Source of the DNA: DASPHG01 sp963849605
Lineage (GTDB): Bacteria > Actinomycetota > Thermoleophilia > Solirubrobacterales > Thermoleophilaceae
DNA: 15,271 bases
Assembly: GCA_963849605.1 (NCBI GenBank)
Contig: CAWKHX010000012.1
Coordinates: 1-15,271 of the forward strand
Direction of reading: 5' to 3'
In this document: in pieces, positions 8,006 to 14,582 of the stretch
Layout of the letters: each line of letters begins with the position of its first letter
Numbering within the stretch: position 1 is the stretch's first letter
The notes under the pieces: model-generated
Told to the model about the DNA's origin: nothing
Databases searched by the model: none
The model's input: the letters and a program-made list of their open reading frames with translations, nothing else
Position numbers and translations under genes: made by a program

Positions 8006-9042
8006 TGGGCATCGGCGCCTCGAATCGTAGATGGATCCTCACCGCTCGGCCTGAGGGCATCGTCGGCCGCGAGCATTTCGAATGGGTCGAGGAGCCGGTT
8101 CCCGGAGATCTCTGACGGCCAGTTCCTCGTCCGCAACCTGTGGCTTTCGTGCGACCCCGCCCAGCGGGCGTGGATGGAGATCGACACCTACATCCCGAAG
8201 CTGCCGCTCGGCGAGGTCATGGCCGGCGGGTCGGCGGCCCAGGTGGTCGAGTCGAAGCATCCGGACTTCGCGGAGGGCGAGATCGTCTCCGGCGTGTTCG
8301 GCTGGCAGGACTACGCGGTCAGCGACGGGAGCGGGTTCGGCGGGGGCTCTTCCAGCCGCTCAAGCTCCCGCCCGGGATCGACCCGCCGATCGCGCTGTCG
8401 CTCTTCGGTATCACGGGCCTCACGGCGTACTTCGGCCTGCTCGACGTGGGCGGCGCGAAGGAGGGCGACACCGTGCTGGTGTCGGGGGCCGCCGGAGCGG
8501 TGGGCTCGATCGCGTGCCAGATCGGGAAGGCGAAGGGCTGCCGCGTGGTCGGGATCGCCGGCGGGCCGGAGAAGTGCGCGTGGCTCACGTCGGAGCTCGG
8601 CGTCGGACGAGCGCGATCGACTACAAGGGCGAGGACGTCGGGGCGCGGCTCCGCGAGACCTGCCCGAAGGGCGTCGACGTCTTCTTCGACAACGTCGGCG
8701 GCGAGATCCTCGACGCGGTCCTACCCAACCTGGCGCTGCGCGGGCGGGTCGCGATCTGCGGCGCGGTCTCCGGCTACAGCGACTTCGAGGGCCGCTACGG
8801 GCTGCGCAACTACCACATGCTGATCATGAAGCGGGGGACCATGCGCGGCTTCCTGGTGTTCGACTTCCTCGACCGCACGATGGAGGCGGTGGGCGAGCTT
8901 GCCGGGTGGGCGGGGGAGGGGAAGCTCAAGAACCAGGTGGACGTCGTCGAGGGCCTCGAGAACGCGCCCGGACGCGCTGCGGCGGCTCTTCACCGGCGAG
9001 AACCTCGGCAAGCAGCTCGTGCACGTGGCGGACGCGGCCTAG
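8005..9042 (+). CDS. MDR-superfamily NADP-dependent oxidoreductase (PTGR1/curcumin-reductase-like), four frameshifts
   Basis: Joined frames give a protein of about 345 residues: NRRWILTARPEGIVGREHFE, then FLVRNLWLSCDPAQRAWM, the nucleotide-binding glycine motif VSGAAGAVGSIA, DVFFDNVGGEILDAVLPNLA, RYGLRNYHMLIMKRGTMRGF and the end FTGENLGKQLVHVADAA. These are hallmarks of zinc-free medium-chain reductases that reduce alpha,beta-unsaturated ketones or aldehydes with NADPH. Shifts lie near 8100, 8342 (G5 run), 8605 and 8970. The start is unsettled: TTG at 8005 is the only canonical codon, but it overlaps the -10 box; ATC at 8011 fits the predicted transcript start. The TAG stop at 9040-9042 overlaps the stop of the convergent DUF488 gene. 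Confidence 0.82.
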
Positions 9043-9516
9043 GGCCGCAGGTGCACGACGTCCACATCGTGCTCTGACGCCAGCCGCTCGGCGATCAGCG
9101 AGCGGTGGCAGGCCTCGGGGTCGCGCTCCACGCACATGAGCGCGGCCGCGCCCGTCGTCCGGCAGGCTCGCGACCAGCGGCTCGAGGTCGAACGGGTCGA
9201 GGATCTCCCCCGTGTAGCGCTCGACGTACTCGGGCGCCAGCTCGGCGCGCGAGCGCTTGCCGACGCCCTGGCGGGCGTCCTCGGCGTACTGGAGCTGGCG
9301 CAGCTCGGTGGTGGGCGCGAGCTCCTTCACGTGCCGGTAGTCGATGCCCGCGTCCGCGAGTGCGGCCTGGAGGCGGGCGGCGTTGGCCCACGCGTACTCG
9401 CGCCCGCGGACTCCCCGCCGCTGGCGCACGTCGACGAGCAGCCGGACGTCGGCGTCGCGGAGCGCCTGAAGAAAGCTCTCGGCGTCGAATCCGTACACGC
9501 CGATCGTCGCAATCAC
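9039..9516 (-). CDS. DUF488 family protein, one frameshift near 9150
   Basis: The protein starts MIATIGVYGFDAESFLQALR and carries the DUF488 landmarks LLVDVRQRRGVRGREYAWAN and the C-terminal cysteine/histidine motif CVERDPEACHRSLIAERL. Total length of about 158 residues is normal for the family, whose biochemical role is not established. The frame changes near 9150, between SLPDDGR and AALMCVERDPEAC. The GTG at 9516 gives the conserved N-terminus; no Shine-Dalgarno is seen. It is convergent with the oxidoreductase, both ending on one CTAG (9039-9042), and divergent from the coiled-coil gene, whose apparent reading frame begins about 30 bp away. Confidence 0.8.
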
Positions 9517-9533
9517 GCCGCGGAGGCGTCGGC

Positions 9534-9539
9534 TAGGGT
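9534..9539 (+). promoter_or_regulatory. Candidate -10 box of the coiled-coil protein gene
   Basis: TAGGGT is followed by 6 nt and then ATC at 9546, which opens the reading frame of the next gene. It is the same hexamer as at 8000. Confidence 0.4.
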
Positions 9540-9596
9540 CTCCGAATCGGCCTGATCCCGCGCTCGGTCACAACGCCCCTGAACGGACTCCTCGGG

Positions 9597-9917
9597 TTGC
9601 CCGAGGTGCTCGGAGCGCTGCGCTCGCTCCCCGAGATCGCGGCGAACACGGCGGCGATGGCGGAGGCCACGCGCACGCTCCCGGAGATCAACGAACGGCT
9701 CGCCGAGGTGGCGGCCGGGGCCTCCAAGATCCCCGACATCGAGCGCCGGATGGAGACGATCGAGGGCGCGATGCCCACGCTCGTCGAGGTGCAGCAGCAC
9801 CTGCGCGAGCTGCCCGAGGTGATGGCCGAATTGCAGGCGGCGCTCACGCCGCTCATCGAAGCTGCGGACACGCTCGGACGTGTGGCGAAACGGCTGCCGG
9901 GAGGGCGGTCGAAGTAG
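9597..9917 (+). CDS. Helical coiled-coil protein, unknown function
   Basis: From TTG at 9597 the 106-residue product is almost wholly alpha-helical, with heptad-like leucine/isoleucine spacing and recurring short units of the type LPEV, LPEI and IPDIERRMETIEG. It has no signal peptide or membrane span and ends in a basic tail (VAKRLPGGRSK). The frame is open upstream to 9537 and reads GLIPRSVTTPLNGLLGLPEV, which continues the same periodic leucine/proline pattern, so the real start may be at ATC 9546 or CTG 9552 just after the -10 box. A structural or scaffold role is possible; no family was recognised. Confidence 0.6.
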   Translation: MPEVLGALRSLPEIAANTAAMAEATRTLPEINERLAEVAAGASKIPDIERRMETIEGAMPTLVEVQQHLRELPEVMAELQAALTPLIEAADTLGRVAKRLPGGRSK

Positions 9918-9988
9918 CCCTCGCAAACGGCCTAAAGCCCAGGAATCAGCTGCCGATAGAAGTCCTGAGCAAAGCAACTACAGGTCGC

Positions 9989-10074
9989 TTCTCCCGATAA
10001 AGGCACCCCCGTCGCGAGGCGGGTCCGCAAAGCCACGGAGCTCCGTACGGAGCCAGCCGAGCTACCGAAGGAGA
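9989..10074 (+). promoter_or_regulatory. Cyclic-di-GMP-I (GEMM) riboswitch candidate
   Basis: The order of elements matches class I c-di-GMP aptamers: AAAGGCA (9999-10005), a hairpin CCCGTC-GCGA-GGCGGG with a GNRA tetraloop (10008-10023), the conserved GCAAAGCC (10027-10034), a second hairpin around GCTCCGTACGGAGC (10039-10052), then CAGCCGAGCTACCG (10054-10067). The closing helix P1 can form between TCTCC (9990-9994) and GGAGA (10070-10074). That right strand is a Shine-Dalgarno-like AAGGAG, 4 nt before an ATG at 10078, so ligand could mask it. The controlled gene is probably the zinc-ribbon protein at 10119, with the HDOD regulator behind it. Assignment rests on motif recall and was not scored against a covariance model. 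Confidence 0.72.
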
Positions 10075-10118
10075 CCAATGCGGGTGGAGCGTCCGGCGAA
10101 CCGAAGGGACCCACCTCC

Positions 10119-10535
10119 ATGCGCCGCCGCCCGCACAACATCGTCAGGACCGTCGACCTTCCGTCAGGAAGGACCCTCGAGGTCGTCCACCCCGACAACG
10201 GCACGCCGTACACGCGCGTCAAGCCGCCCGTCGCGGCGCCCGACCGCGACCTGTGCGTGTGCGAGCGGTGCGAGCGCGATCTCGTCGAGCCGATCGAGTG
10301 GGAGGCCGCGGGGCCGGCCCAGTGGCGCGTCGACCTCTACTGCCCGAACTGCGACCACGCGAGCTCGGGAGTCTTCTCGCAGCAGTCAGTCGACCGCTTC
10401 GACGAGCGCCTCGACGACGCCACGACGGCGATCGTCTCCGACCTGAAGCGGCTCGAGGCGGCCGGGATGGCCGAGGACGTGGAGCGCTTCATCGGTGCAC
10501 TGAATTCGGGCGCGATCTTGCCCGAGGACTTCTAG
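10119..10535 (+). CDS. Zinc-ribbon protein of unknown function
   Basis: The 138-residue protein begins MRRRPHNIVRTVDLPSGRTL and holds two CxxC pairs, CERC (48-51) and CPNC (75-78), separated by about 24 residues as in a zinc ribbon. A helical C-terminal half ends in GAILPEDF. Similar uncharacterised proteins appear common in related actinobacteria. The ATG at 10119 gives a clean N-terminus but lacks a nearby ribosome binding site. The ATG at 10078, with AAGGAG in front, is in another frame, so either a short leader frame or an indel lies between. The c-di-GMP riboswitch candidate upstream suggests control by that messenger. The HDOD gene follows 26 nt after the TAG stop and is probably cotranscribed. 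Confidence 0.75.
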   Translation: MRRRPHNIVRTVDLPSGRTLEVVHPDNGTPYTRVKPPVAAPDRDLCVCERCERDLVEPIEWEAAGPAQWRVDLYCPNCDHASSGVFSQQSVDRFDERLDDATTAIVSDLKRLEAAGMAEDVERFIGALNSGAILPEDF

Positions 10536-10560
10536 GCCCGATTTCCGGGCAATATTGCCC
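10536..10560 (+). promoter_or_regulatory. Overlapping inverted repeats directly before the HDOD gene
   Basis: GGGCAATATTGCCC (10547-10560) is a perfect 14-bp palindrome ending one base before the GTG start at 10562. Its left arm can also pair with GCCCG at 10536-10540 (GCCCG-ATTTC-CGGGC). The two hairpins exclude each other. This may be an operator for a dimeric regulator or an attenuator. Confidence 0.5.
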
Positions 10561-10561
10561 T

Positions 10562-11575
10562 GTGAACTCTTTTCGCCACAGGCTTCCCGCCGCGATCGAG
10601 CGGCTCGACGGGATGCCGGCACTGGGGGAGTCCCGCAACCGCGTGCTGCGCGTCCTCCTGGACGAGAGCTCGGGTCCCGACGAGCTGATCACGGCGATCG
10701 AGTCGGATGTGGCGCTCGTGGTCGCCGTCATGCGGATCGCGAACGCGAACGAGCGTCGGCGCGGCCGCGTGGCCAGCGTCACGGATGCCGTGCAGGTGCT
10801 GACGCCCGAGGGCGTTGAGACGCTCGCGCGGCGAATCGGCGTGTACGGGTTCTTCGAGCGCCTGCCGGGCTGGCAGATCCCGCCCGAGCGCTTCAGGCTC
10901 CACTCGGTGGCCGTGGCCGGCACTGCGGACATGATCGCCCGCGAGATCGAGCATCCCAAGCCGGATGCCCTTTTCGTGGCCGCCCTGCTGCATGACCTCG
11001 GGAAGGTCGTGATGGCGGACGCCTACCCCGACTACCGCGAGCGGGTGGGGGACCCGACCCTCTCGCCCGACGAGCGCGTCTGCGCCGAGCGGCGCGAATA
11101 CGGCGTCGACCACGCCGTCATCGGCGGCGTGATCCTGCGCCGCTGGCGGCTGCCCGCGGCGATCGCCCGGGCCGTCGAGCGCCATCACGCGCCGGATGCC
11201 GACACGGAGGCCGCGATCATCCGCTTGGCGGACGGCCTCACGCACTACGAGCTGGGCGAGGCGGTGCGCCCCGCGGAGCTCGAGCAGGCGGCCGCTCAGG
11301 TCGGTCTCGGGGTCGCGGACCTCGAGTCGATGATGTACCGGCTGCCGGACCGGAGCGAGCGTCGCCGCCGCACGGCGAGCCGCTCACCGCTGTCGAGCCA
11401 GGAGCGCGAGGTCCTCAAGGGCCTCGCTGCGTCCAAGGTCTACAAGGAGATCGCCCACGATCTGGGTATCGCCGCCAGCACAGTGCGCAGCCACCTGCAC
11501 AACGTGTACGCGAAGCTCGGCGCAGCCGATCGCGCGCAGGCGGTTCTGATCGCGAGCCGCGAGGGCTGGATCTAG
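10562..11575 (+). CDS. HDOD/HD-domain protein with C-terminal LuxR-type DNA-binding domain
   Basis: The 337-residue protein has an HDOD domain (about residues 5-255), whose helical N-terminal part contains ELITAIESDVALVVAVMRIANA, and an HD motif LLHDLGK (142-148) plus ERHHAPD (206-212). HDOD proteins are signalling or regulatory proteins in which the HD site is often non-catalytic; here the HD pair is present. A LuxR/GerE helix-turn-helix follows (277-337): LSSQEREVLKGLAASKVYKE, TVRSHLHNVYAKLG. So signal sensing and DNA binding lie in one chain. GTG at 10562 is chosen because translation from it starts right at the domain; earlier in-frame sequence overlaps the zinc-ribbon gene. It may autoregulate through the palindrome at its start. 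Its stop overlaps that of the convergent LuxR-type gene. Confidence 0.88.
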   Translation: MNSFRHRLPAAIERLDGMPALGESRNRVLRVLLDESSGPDELITAIESDVALVVAVMRIANANERRRGRVASVTDAVQVLTPEGVETLARRIGVYGFFERLPGWQIPPERFRLHSVAVAGTADMIAREIEHPKPDALFVAALLHDLGKVVMADAYPDYRERVGDPTLSPDERVCAERREYGVDHAVIGGVILRRWRLPAAIARAVERHHAPDADTEAAIIRLADGLTHYELGEAVRPAELEQAAAQVGLGVADLESMMYRLPDRSERRRRTASRSPLSSQEREVLKGLAASKVYKEIAHDLGIAASTVRSHLHNVYAKLGAADRAQAVLIASREGWI

Positions 11576-11811
11576 GCGGCAGCCGGGGGGTCGATCAGAC
11601 CCCGCGTGAGCGCCAGGGCGATCAGGTGGGCGCGAGTCTCCGCCCCTACCTTGCGCTTGGCGTTGTGCACGTGCTTCTGGACCGTCTCGGGCGAAAGCAC
11701 GAGCTGCTGGGCGATCTGCTCGCCGGTCGATCCTTGCGCGAGCATCTCGACGACCTGCCGCTCTCGCGGCGTGAGCACGGCCTTGCCATTGGTTGTCAGG
11801 ACACCAGACAT
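11572..11811 (-). CDS. Single-domain LuxR-type HTH transcriptional regulator
   Basis: The 79-residue product from ATG 11811 is almost only a GerE/LuxR DNA-binding domain: LTPRERQVVEMLAQGSTGEQ, ETVQKHVHNAKRKVG and a C-terminal helix ending LTRGLIDPPAAA. It has no receiver or sensor domain, so it may act as a constitutive binding protein or in a complex. A TTG at 11847 would add 12 residues and has GGAGG near it, but ATG 11811 gives the compact domain. A weak -10-like TACCACT lies 7 nt before the ATG on this strand. It converges on the HDOD-LuxR gene, sharing a CTAG as overlapping stops. Confidence 0.78.
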   Translation of the reverse strand: MSGVLTTNGKAVLTPRERQVVEMLAQGSTGEQIAQQLVLSPETVQKHVHNAKRKVGAETRAHLIALALTRGLIDPPAAA

Positions 11812-11881
11812 CCAAGTGAGTGGTACACCCGGAGGCCCTCCTTCCAAACCCGGCTGGACGAACGTACGAGGTGCCGATGCG

Positions 11882-12528
11882 TCAGCCGCCGTGCGCTGGA
11901 ATCACCCAGCCGGCCATCGCGGCGAAGTGGAGCGCCGCGGCGGCGATGACGAGCGCGTGGAAGAGCTCGTGGAATCCGAAGACGCGCGGCCACGGGTCGG
12001 GCCGCTTGCGCGCGTAGACGACGGCGCCCACGGAGTACAACAGCCCTCCGCCGAGGAAGAGGAGGGCGGGCGGCGCGCCGATCTCGTCGAGGATCTCCGG
12101 GAGGGCGAGCACGATCACCCAGCCCACCGCGATGTACGACAGCGCTACGGCGAGGCGGGGGGCATCGATCCAGGCGACGCTGAACGCGATGCCGACGAGC
12201 GCGCCTCCCCAGACGCTCACCAGGACGATGGTGCTGCTGGGAGGCTCGAGCACCAGCACGGCGACCGGGGTGTAGGTGGCCGCGATGAACAGGAAGATCA
12301 CCGAGTGGTCGATCCGGCGCAGGATCGGCTTCCACCGGGAACCGGCGGCCAGCGGTGGTAGAGCGCGCTGGCGGCGAAGAGCGCGTTCAGGCCGATGCCG
12401 TAGATGGCGGCCGTGGTCCGGGCGGCACCGGCCGGCGCGAAGATGATCAGGAGCGCGGCGGCGGCGAGCGAGAACCAGATCGCGTGCAGATGCAGCCGCC
12501 CCCGCAGTGTCGGCAGCACGTCGGACAT
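11882..12528 (-). CDS. Hemolysin III / TrhA (PAQR-like) membrane protein, one frameshift near 12345
   Basis: Joining two frames gives about 215 residues with seven likely membrane spans. Family marks are SALYHRW, RRIDHSVIFLFIAATYTPVA, and the C-terminal HELFHALVIAAAALHF; these histidine/aspartate motifs are metal-binding in the PAQR superfamily. The N-terminal piece starts MSDVLPTLRGRLHLHAIWFS at ATG 12528. The shift lies between RWP and GSRWKPILRR, near 12340-12352. Bacterial members are linked to membrane energetics and fluidity; hemolytic activity is not general. The gene has its own -10-like box and is the last minus-strand gene before the hairpin-rich intergenic region. Confidence 0.85.
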
Positions 12529-12536
12529 CGTGCTCG

Positions 12537-12542
12537 AAGATA
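12537..12542 (-). promoter_or_regulatory. Candidate -10 box of the hemolysin III gene
   Basis: On the minus strand TATCTT lies 8 nt before the ATG at 12528, so the mRNA would be leaderless or have a one-to-two-base leader. No clear -35 was found. Confidence 0.4.
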
Positions 12543-12558
12543 ACCACCGGCAACGAAA

Positions 12559-12581
12559 GAGGGGCGCCGGTGGCGCCCCTC
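12559..12581 (-). terminator. Strong hairpin with T-rich tail on the minus strand
   Basis: GAGGGGCGCC and GGCGCCCCTC form a perfect 10-bp stem around a 3-nt loop. Read on the minus strand it is followed by TTTCGTT, as in an intrinsic terminator; on the plus strand no T-run follows. It sits just upstream of the hemolysin III promoter and could insulate that gene. Confidence 0.5.
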
Positions 12582-12784
12582 TACAAGGTCCTTCCAATGC
12601 TGCTTGTTGTCCCCCCGGGGCGGGTCTCGACACCCGCACCCAAAGTTTCTGCATTCACATGATCGCCAAGCCGGCCTACGGCGGGTATGGGGTCTTGACC
12701 CCATTTGTGTCGCGCGGAACTCCGAAAAGCAGACGGGGCGCCGATTGGCGCCCCGTCCAGGTCCCATGCTGCGTAAGTCGTTGT
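12561..12784. repeat. Two direct copies of a hairpin-plus-ATGCTGC unit
   Basis: Unit 1 (12561-12610) and unit 2 (12735-12784) each hold GGGGCGCC-loop-GGCGCCCC, then AGGTCC, ATGCTGC and GTTGT in the same order, with small gaps. Between them lies another hairpin, GCGGGT-CTCGAC-ACCCGC at 12620-12637. No protein was recognised in this stretch. Confidence 0.5.
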
Positions 12785-12836
12785 GCTCTTATTTTCGGTT
12801 CGGCCGCGAGATGCCGATATGGGGTGAAGACCCCAT
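12687..12836. repeat. REPIN/MITE-like inverted pair of palindromes
   Basis: ATGGGGTCTTGACCCCAT (12687-12704) is a near-perfect palindrome. Its counterpart at 12819-12836 reads ATGGGGTCTTCACCCCAT on the other strand, identical at 17 of 18 positions and inverted. Sequence inside the ends is also alike (CGCG, GGAAC, CCGAAAA versus CGCGG, GAACCGAAAA), and a strong hairpin lies between. Two inverted REP-like units around a structured centre resemble REPINs, which are mobilised in trans by REP-associated transposases. No transposase is in the window. Confidence 0.5.
12732..12757 (-). terminator. Second strong hairpin with TTTT tail on the minus strand
   Basis: GACGGGGCGCC and GGCGCCCCGTC form an 11-bp perfect stem with a 4-nt loop. 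On the minus strand TGCTTTTC follows, resembling an intrinsic terminator. No minus-strand gene is seen upstream of it, so it may end a small RNA or belong to the repeat element around it. Confidence 0.45.
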
Positions 12837-12876
12837 CTTCGTCCGCCCGACCGGTAGGTAAAACTTGCGAAAGCCG

Positions 12877-13839
12877 ATGAAAAAGCGAGAGTCCCTCAGC
12901 GGGCAGGTGGTCGCGGCCAACCTGCTCCTGGTCGTGGCCACGCTGTTCGCGGCCAGCGCGGCGTCGAGCCTGGACCTGAACATCGACGATCAGCGCCTCC
13001 AGTTCGCGCTGCTCGCGATGACGGTGGTCCTCGCGCTGTTGCTCAACATCCTCATGCTCCAGCGCCGGTTCAGCCCGCTGGAGGAGCTGATCCGCCAGAT
13101 CGAGGAGATCGACCCCGCCGATCCGGGCTCCTTCAAGGCGCCCGAGCAGCCCGTCGAGGAGGTCGAGCGGCTCGCGCACGCGTTCGGCAAGCTCCTGGAG
13201 CGGGTCGAGGCCGAGCGCCGCCGCGCCGGCCGCCTGCAGATCCGGGCCCAGGAGGAGGAGCGAAAGCGCGTCGCACGTGACCTCCACGACGAGGTCAACC
13301 AGGCGCTCACGGCGATCCTGCTGCGGCTCGAGGCGCTCACGCAGGTGGCGCCGCCGCGCCTGCGCGACGAGCTCGCCGAGACGAAGGGCCTCGCCAATCA
13401 GGCGATGGAGGAGCTGCTCCAGCTCGCGCGCCAGCTGCGGCCGACGGCGCTCGACGACCACGGCTTCCTGCCCGCCATCGAGGAGCAGCTCAGGCGCTTC
13501 AAGGCCCAGTACGGGGTGGAGATCCGGCTGACGACGACCGGTTCGCTCGACGATCTGGGCAGTGAGCAGCAGCTCGTGCTCTACCGCGTCACCCAGGAGG
13601 CGCTCAACAACATCGCGCGCCACGCCCGCGCCAGCCACGTCGACGTGGCCATCCGGCGCAGCAACGGCTCGGTCGCGCTCGCCGTGACCGACGACGGGGA
13701 GGGCTTCGACTACGCCACCGAGCGGCGTGGCCTCGGCCTCGACGGAATGGCCGAGCGCGCGCGGCTGGTGGACGGCGAGTTCGAGGTCTCCACGCGGCCC
13801 GGGAAGGGCACGAAGCTGCAACTCACCGTGCCGGCCTGA
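12877..13839 (+). CDS. NarL-type membrane sensor histidine kinase
   Basis: The 320-residue kinase has two membrane helices (about 10-30 and 42-62) with a very short loop between, so it senses little outside the cell and may read a membrane or cytosolic signal. A HAMP-like linker leads to a HisKA_3 dimerisation helix with the phosphoacceptor histidine 137 in RVARDLHDEVNQAL. The ATPase has N-box TQEALNNIARHA (239-250), G1 box DDGEGF (272-277) and RGLGLDGM (284-291). ATG 12877 is preferred to TTG 12865, which would add four residues. Its TGA overlaps the regulator's ATG (13837-13841), so the two are coupled. No frameshift is present. Confidence 0.92.
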   Translation: MKKRESLSGQVVAANLLLVVATLFAASAASSLDLNIDDQRLQFALLAMTVVLALLLNILMLQRRFSPLEELIRQIEEIDPADPGSFKAPEQPVEEVERLAHAFGKLLERVEAERRRAGRLQIRAQEEERKRVARDLHDEVNQALTAILLRLEALTQVAPPRLRDELAETKGLANQAMEELLQLARQLRPTALDDHGFLPAIEEQLRRFKAQYGVEIRLTTTGSLDDLGSEQQLVLYRVTQEALNNIARHARASHVDVAIRRSNGSVALAVTDDGEGFDYATERRGLGLDGMAERARLVDGEFEVSTRPGKGTKLQLTVPA

Positions 13840-14474
13840 TGATCCACATCCTCGTGGCCGACGACCACGGGATCGTCCGCTCGGGCGTGCGAATGCTGCT
13901 CGACCAGCAGGAGGGCATGCGCGTGGTGGCGGAGGCCGAGGACGGCGTGGACGCCGTGCAGCTCGCCCTGAAACACAAGCCCGACGCGCTGGTGCTGGAC
14001 GTCTCGATGCCGCGCATGACCGGCATCCAGGCGACGCACGAGATCAAGCAGCACCTGCCCGACGCCGCGATCGTCCTGCTTTCGATGCACGACGACCAGC
14101 GCTACTTCTACGAGGCGCTCAAGGCGGGCGCCGCGGGATACGTGCTGAAGCGCTCCGCGGACAGCCAGCTCGTGGACGCGGTCCGCGCAGCTCTCCGCGG
14201 CGAGCCGTTCATCTCCCCGGTCGCCGAGGAGGAGTTGATCCGGAACTGGCTCGAGGAGGGCGACGACGGCACCGCGTCCGAGCTGACCCCGCGCGAGCTC
14301 GAGGTCGTGAAGCTGATCGCGGAGGCGTATACGAACAAGCAGATCGCCCAGACCCTGAACGTGTCCGAGAAGACGGTGGAGTCCCACCGGGGGAACGTGT
14401 TGGCCAAGCTGGGGATGCGGGATCGCGTGGAGTTGGTGCGGTACGCGATTCGGCGGGGGTTGATCGAGGCGTAG
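13839..14474 (+). CDS. NarL/FixJ-family response regulator
   Basis: The 211-residue protein has a complete receiver domain: acidic pair D8-D9 (VADDH), phosphoacceptor D54 in LVLDVSMP, S82 in VLLSMHD and K104 in YVLKRS. A linker leads to a LuxR/GerE DNA-binding domain (149-209), with LTPRELEVVKLIAEAYTNKQ and TVESHRGNVLAKLG. It is the cognate partner of the kinase immediately upstream, with start and stop overlapping by one base. Target genes are unknown; the secreted glycoside hydrolase 115 bp downstream is one candidate. Confidence 0.93.
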   Translation: MIHILVADDHGIVRSGVRMLLDQQEGMRVVAEAEDGVDAVQLALKHKPDALVLDVSMPRMTGIQATHEIKQHLPDAAIVLLSMHDDQRYFYEALKAGAAGYVLKRSADSQLVDAVRAALRGEPFISPVAEEELIRNWLEEGDDGTASELTPRELEVVKLIAEAYTNKQIAQTLNVSEKTVESHRGNVLAKLGMRDRVELVRYAIRRGLIEA

Positions 14475-14560
14475 TGGCCGCGGGTCCTGTCGCTTCGCAC
14501 GTCCCTCGCCTCCGCGCCTGATACGGCGCTTCGGCGAGGAACGCGCTCGCGCCACCCGCG

Positions 14561-14576
14561 GGAGGGGCGGCCCTCC
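14561..14576 (+). terminator. GC-rich hairpin after the response regulator
   Basis: GGAGGG-GCGG-CCCTCC forms a 6-bp stem 86 nt after the regulator stop, with no T-run behind it. It directly abuts the -10 candidate of the next gene, so it may be an operator rather than a terminator. Confidence 0.3.
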
Positions 14577-14582
14577 TAGACT
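14577..14582 (+). promoter_or_regulatory. Candidate -10 box of the glycoside hydrolase gene
   Basis: TAGACT is followed by 6 nt and ATC at 14589, which opens a frame encoding a good signal peptide. The upstream in-frame stop is the TAG within the box itself. Confidence 0.4.

Noticed and set aside
12618..12640. tRNA T-arm-like hairpin (GCGGGT-CTCGAC-ACCCGC)
   Set aside because: No acceptor, D or anticodon arms can be placed around it, and the loop does not match a T-loop.
12404..12880. Plus-strand open frame through the hairpin region
   Set aside because: Crosses three inverted repeats and both strong stems; the product has no recognisable domain.
12676..13821. 381-codon minus-strand open frame
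   Set aside because: Antisense to the histidine kinase, whose motifs are all intact; Leu/Arg-rich with no domain, and its N-terminal end runs into the repeat region.
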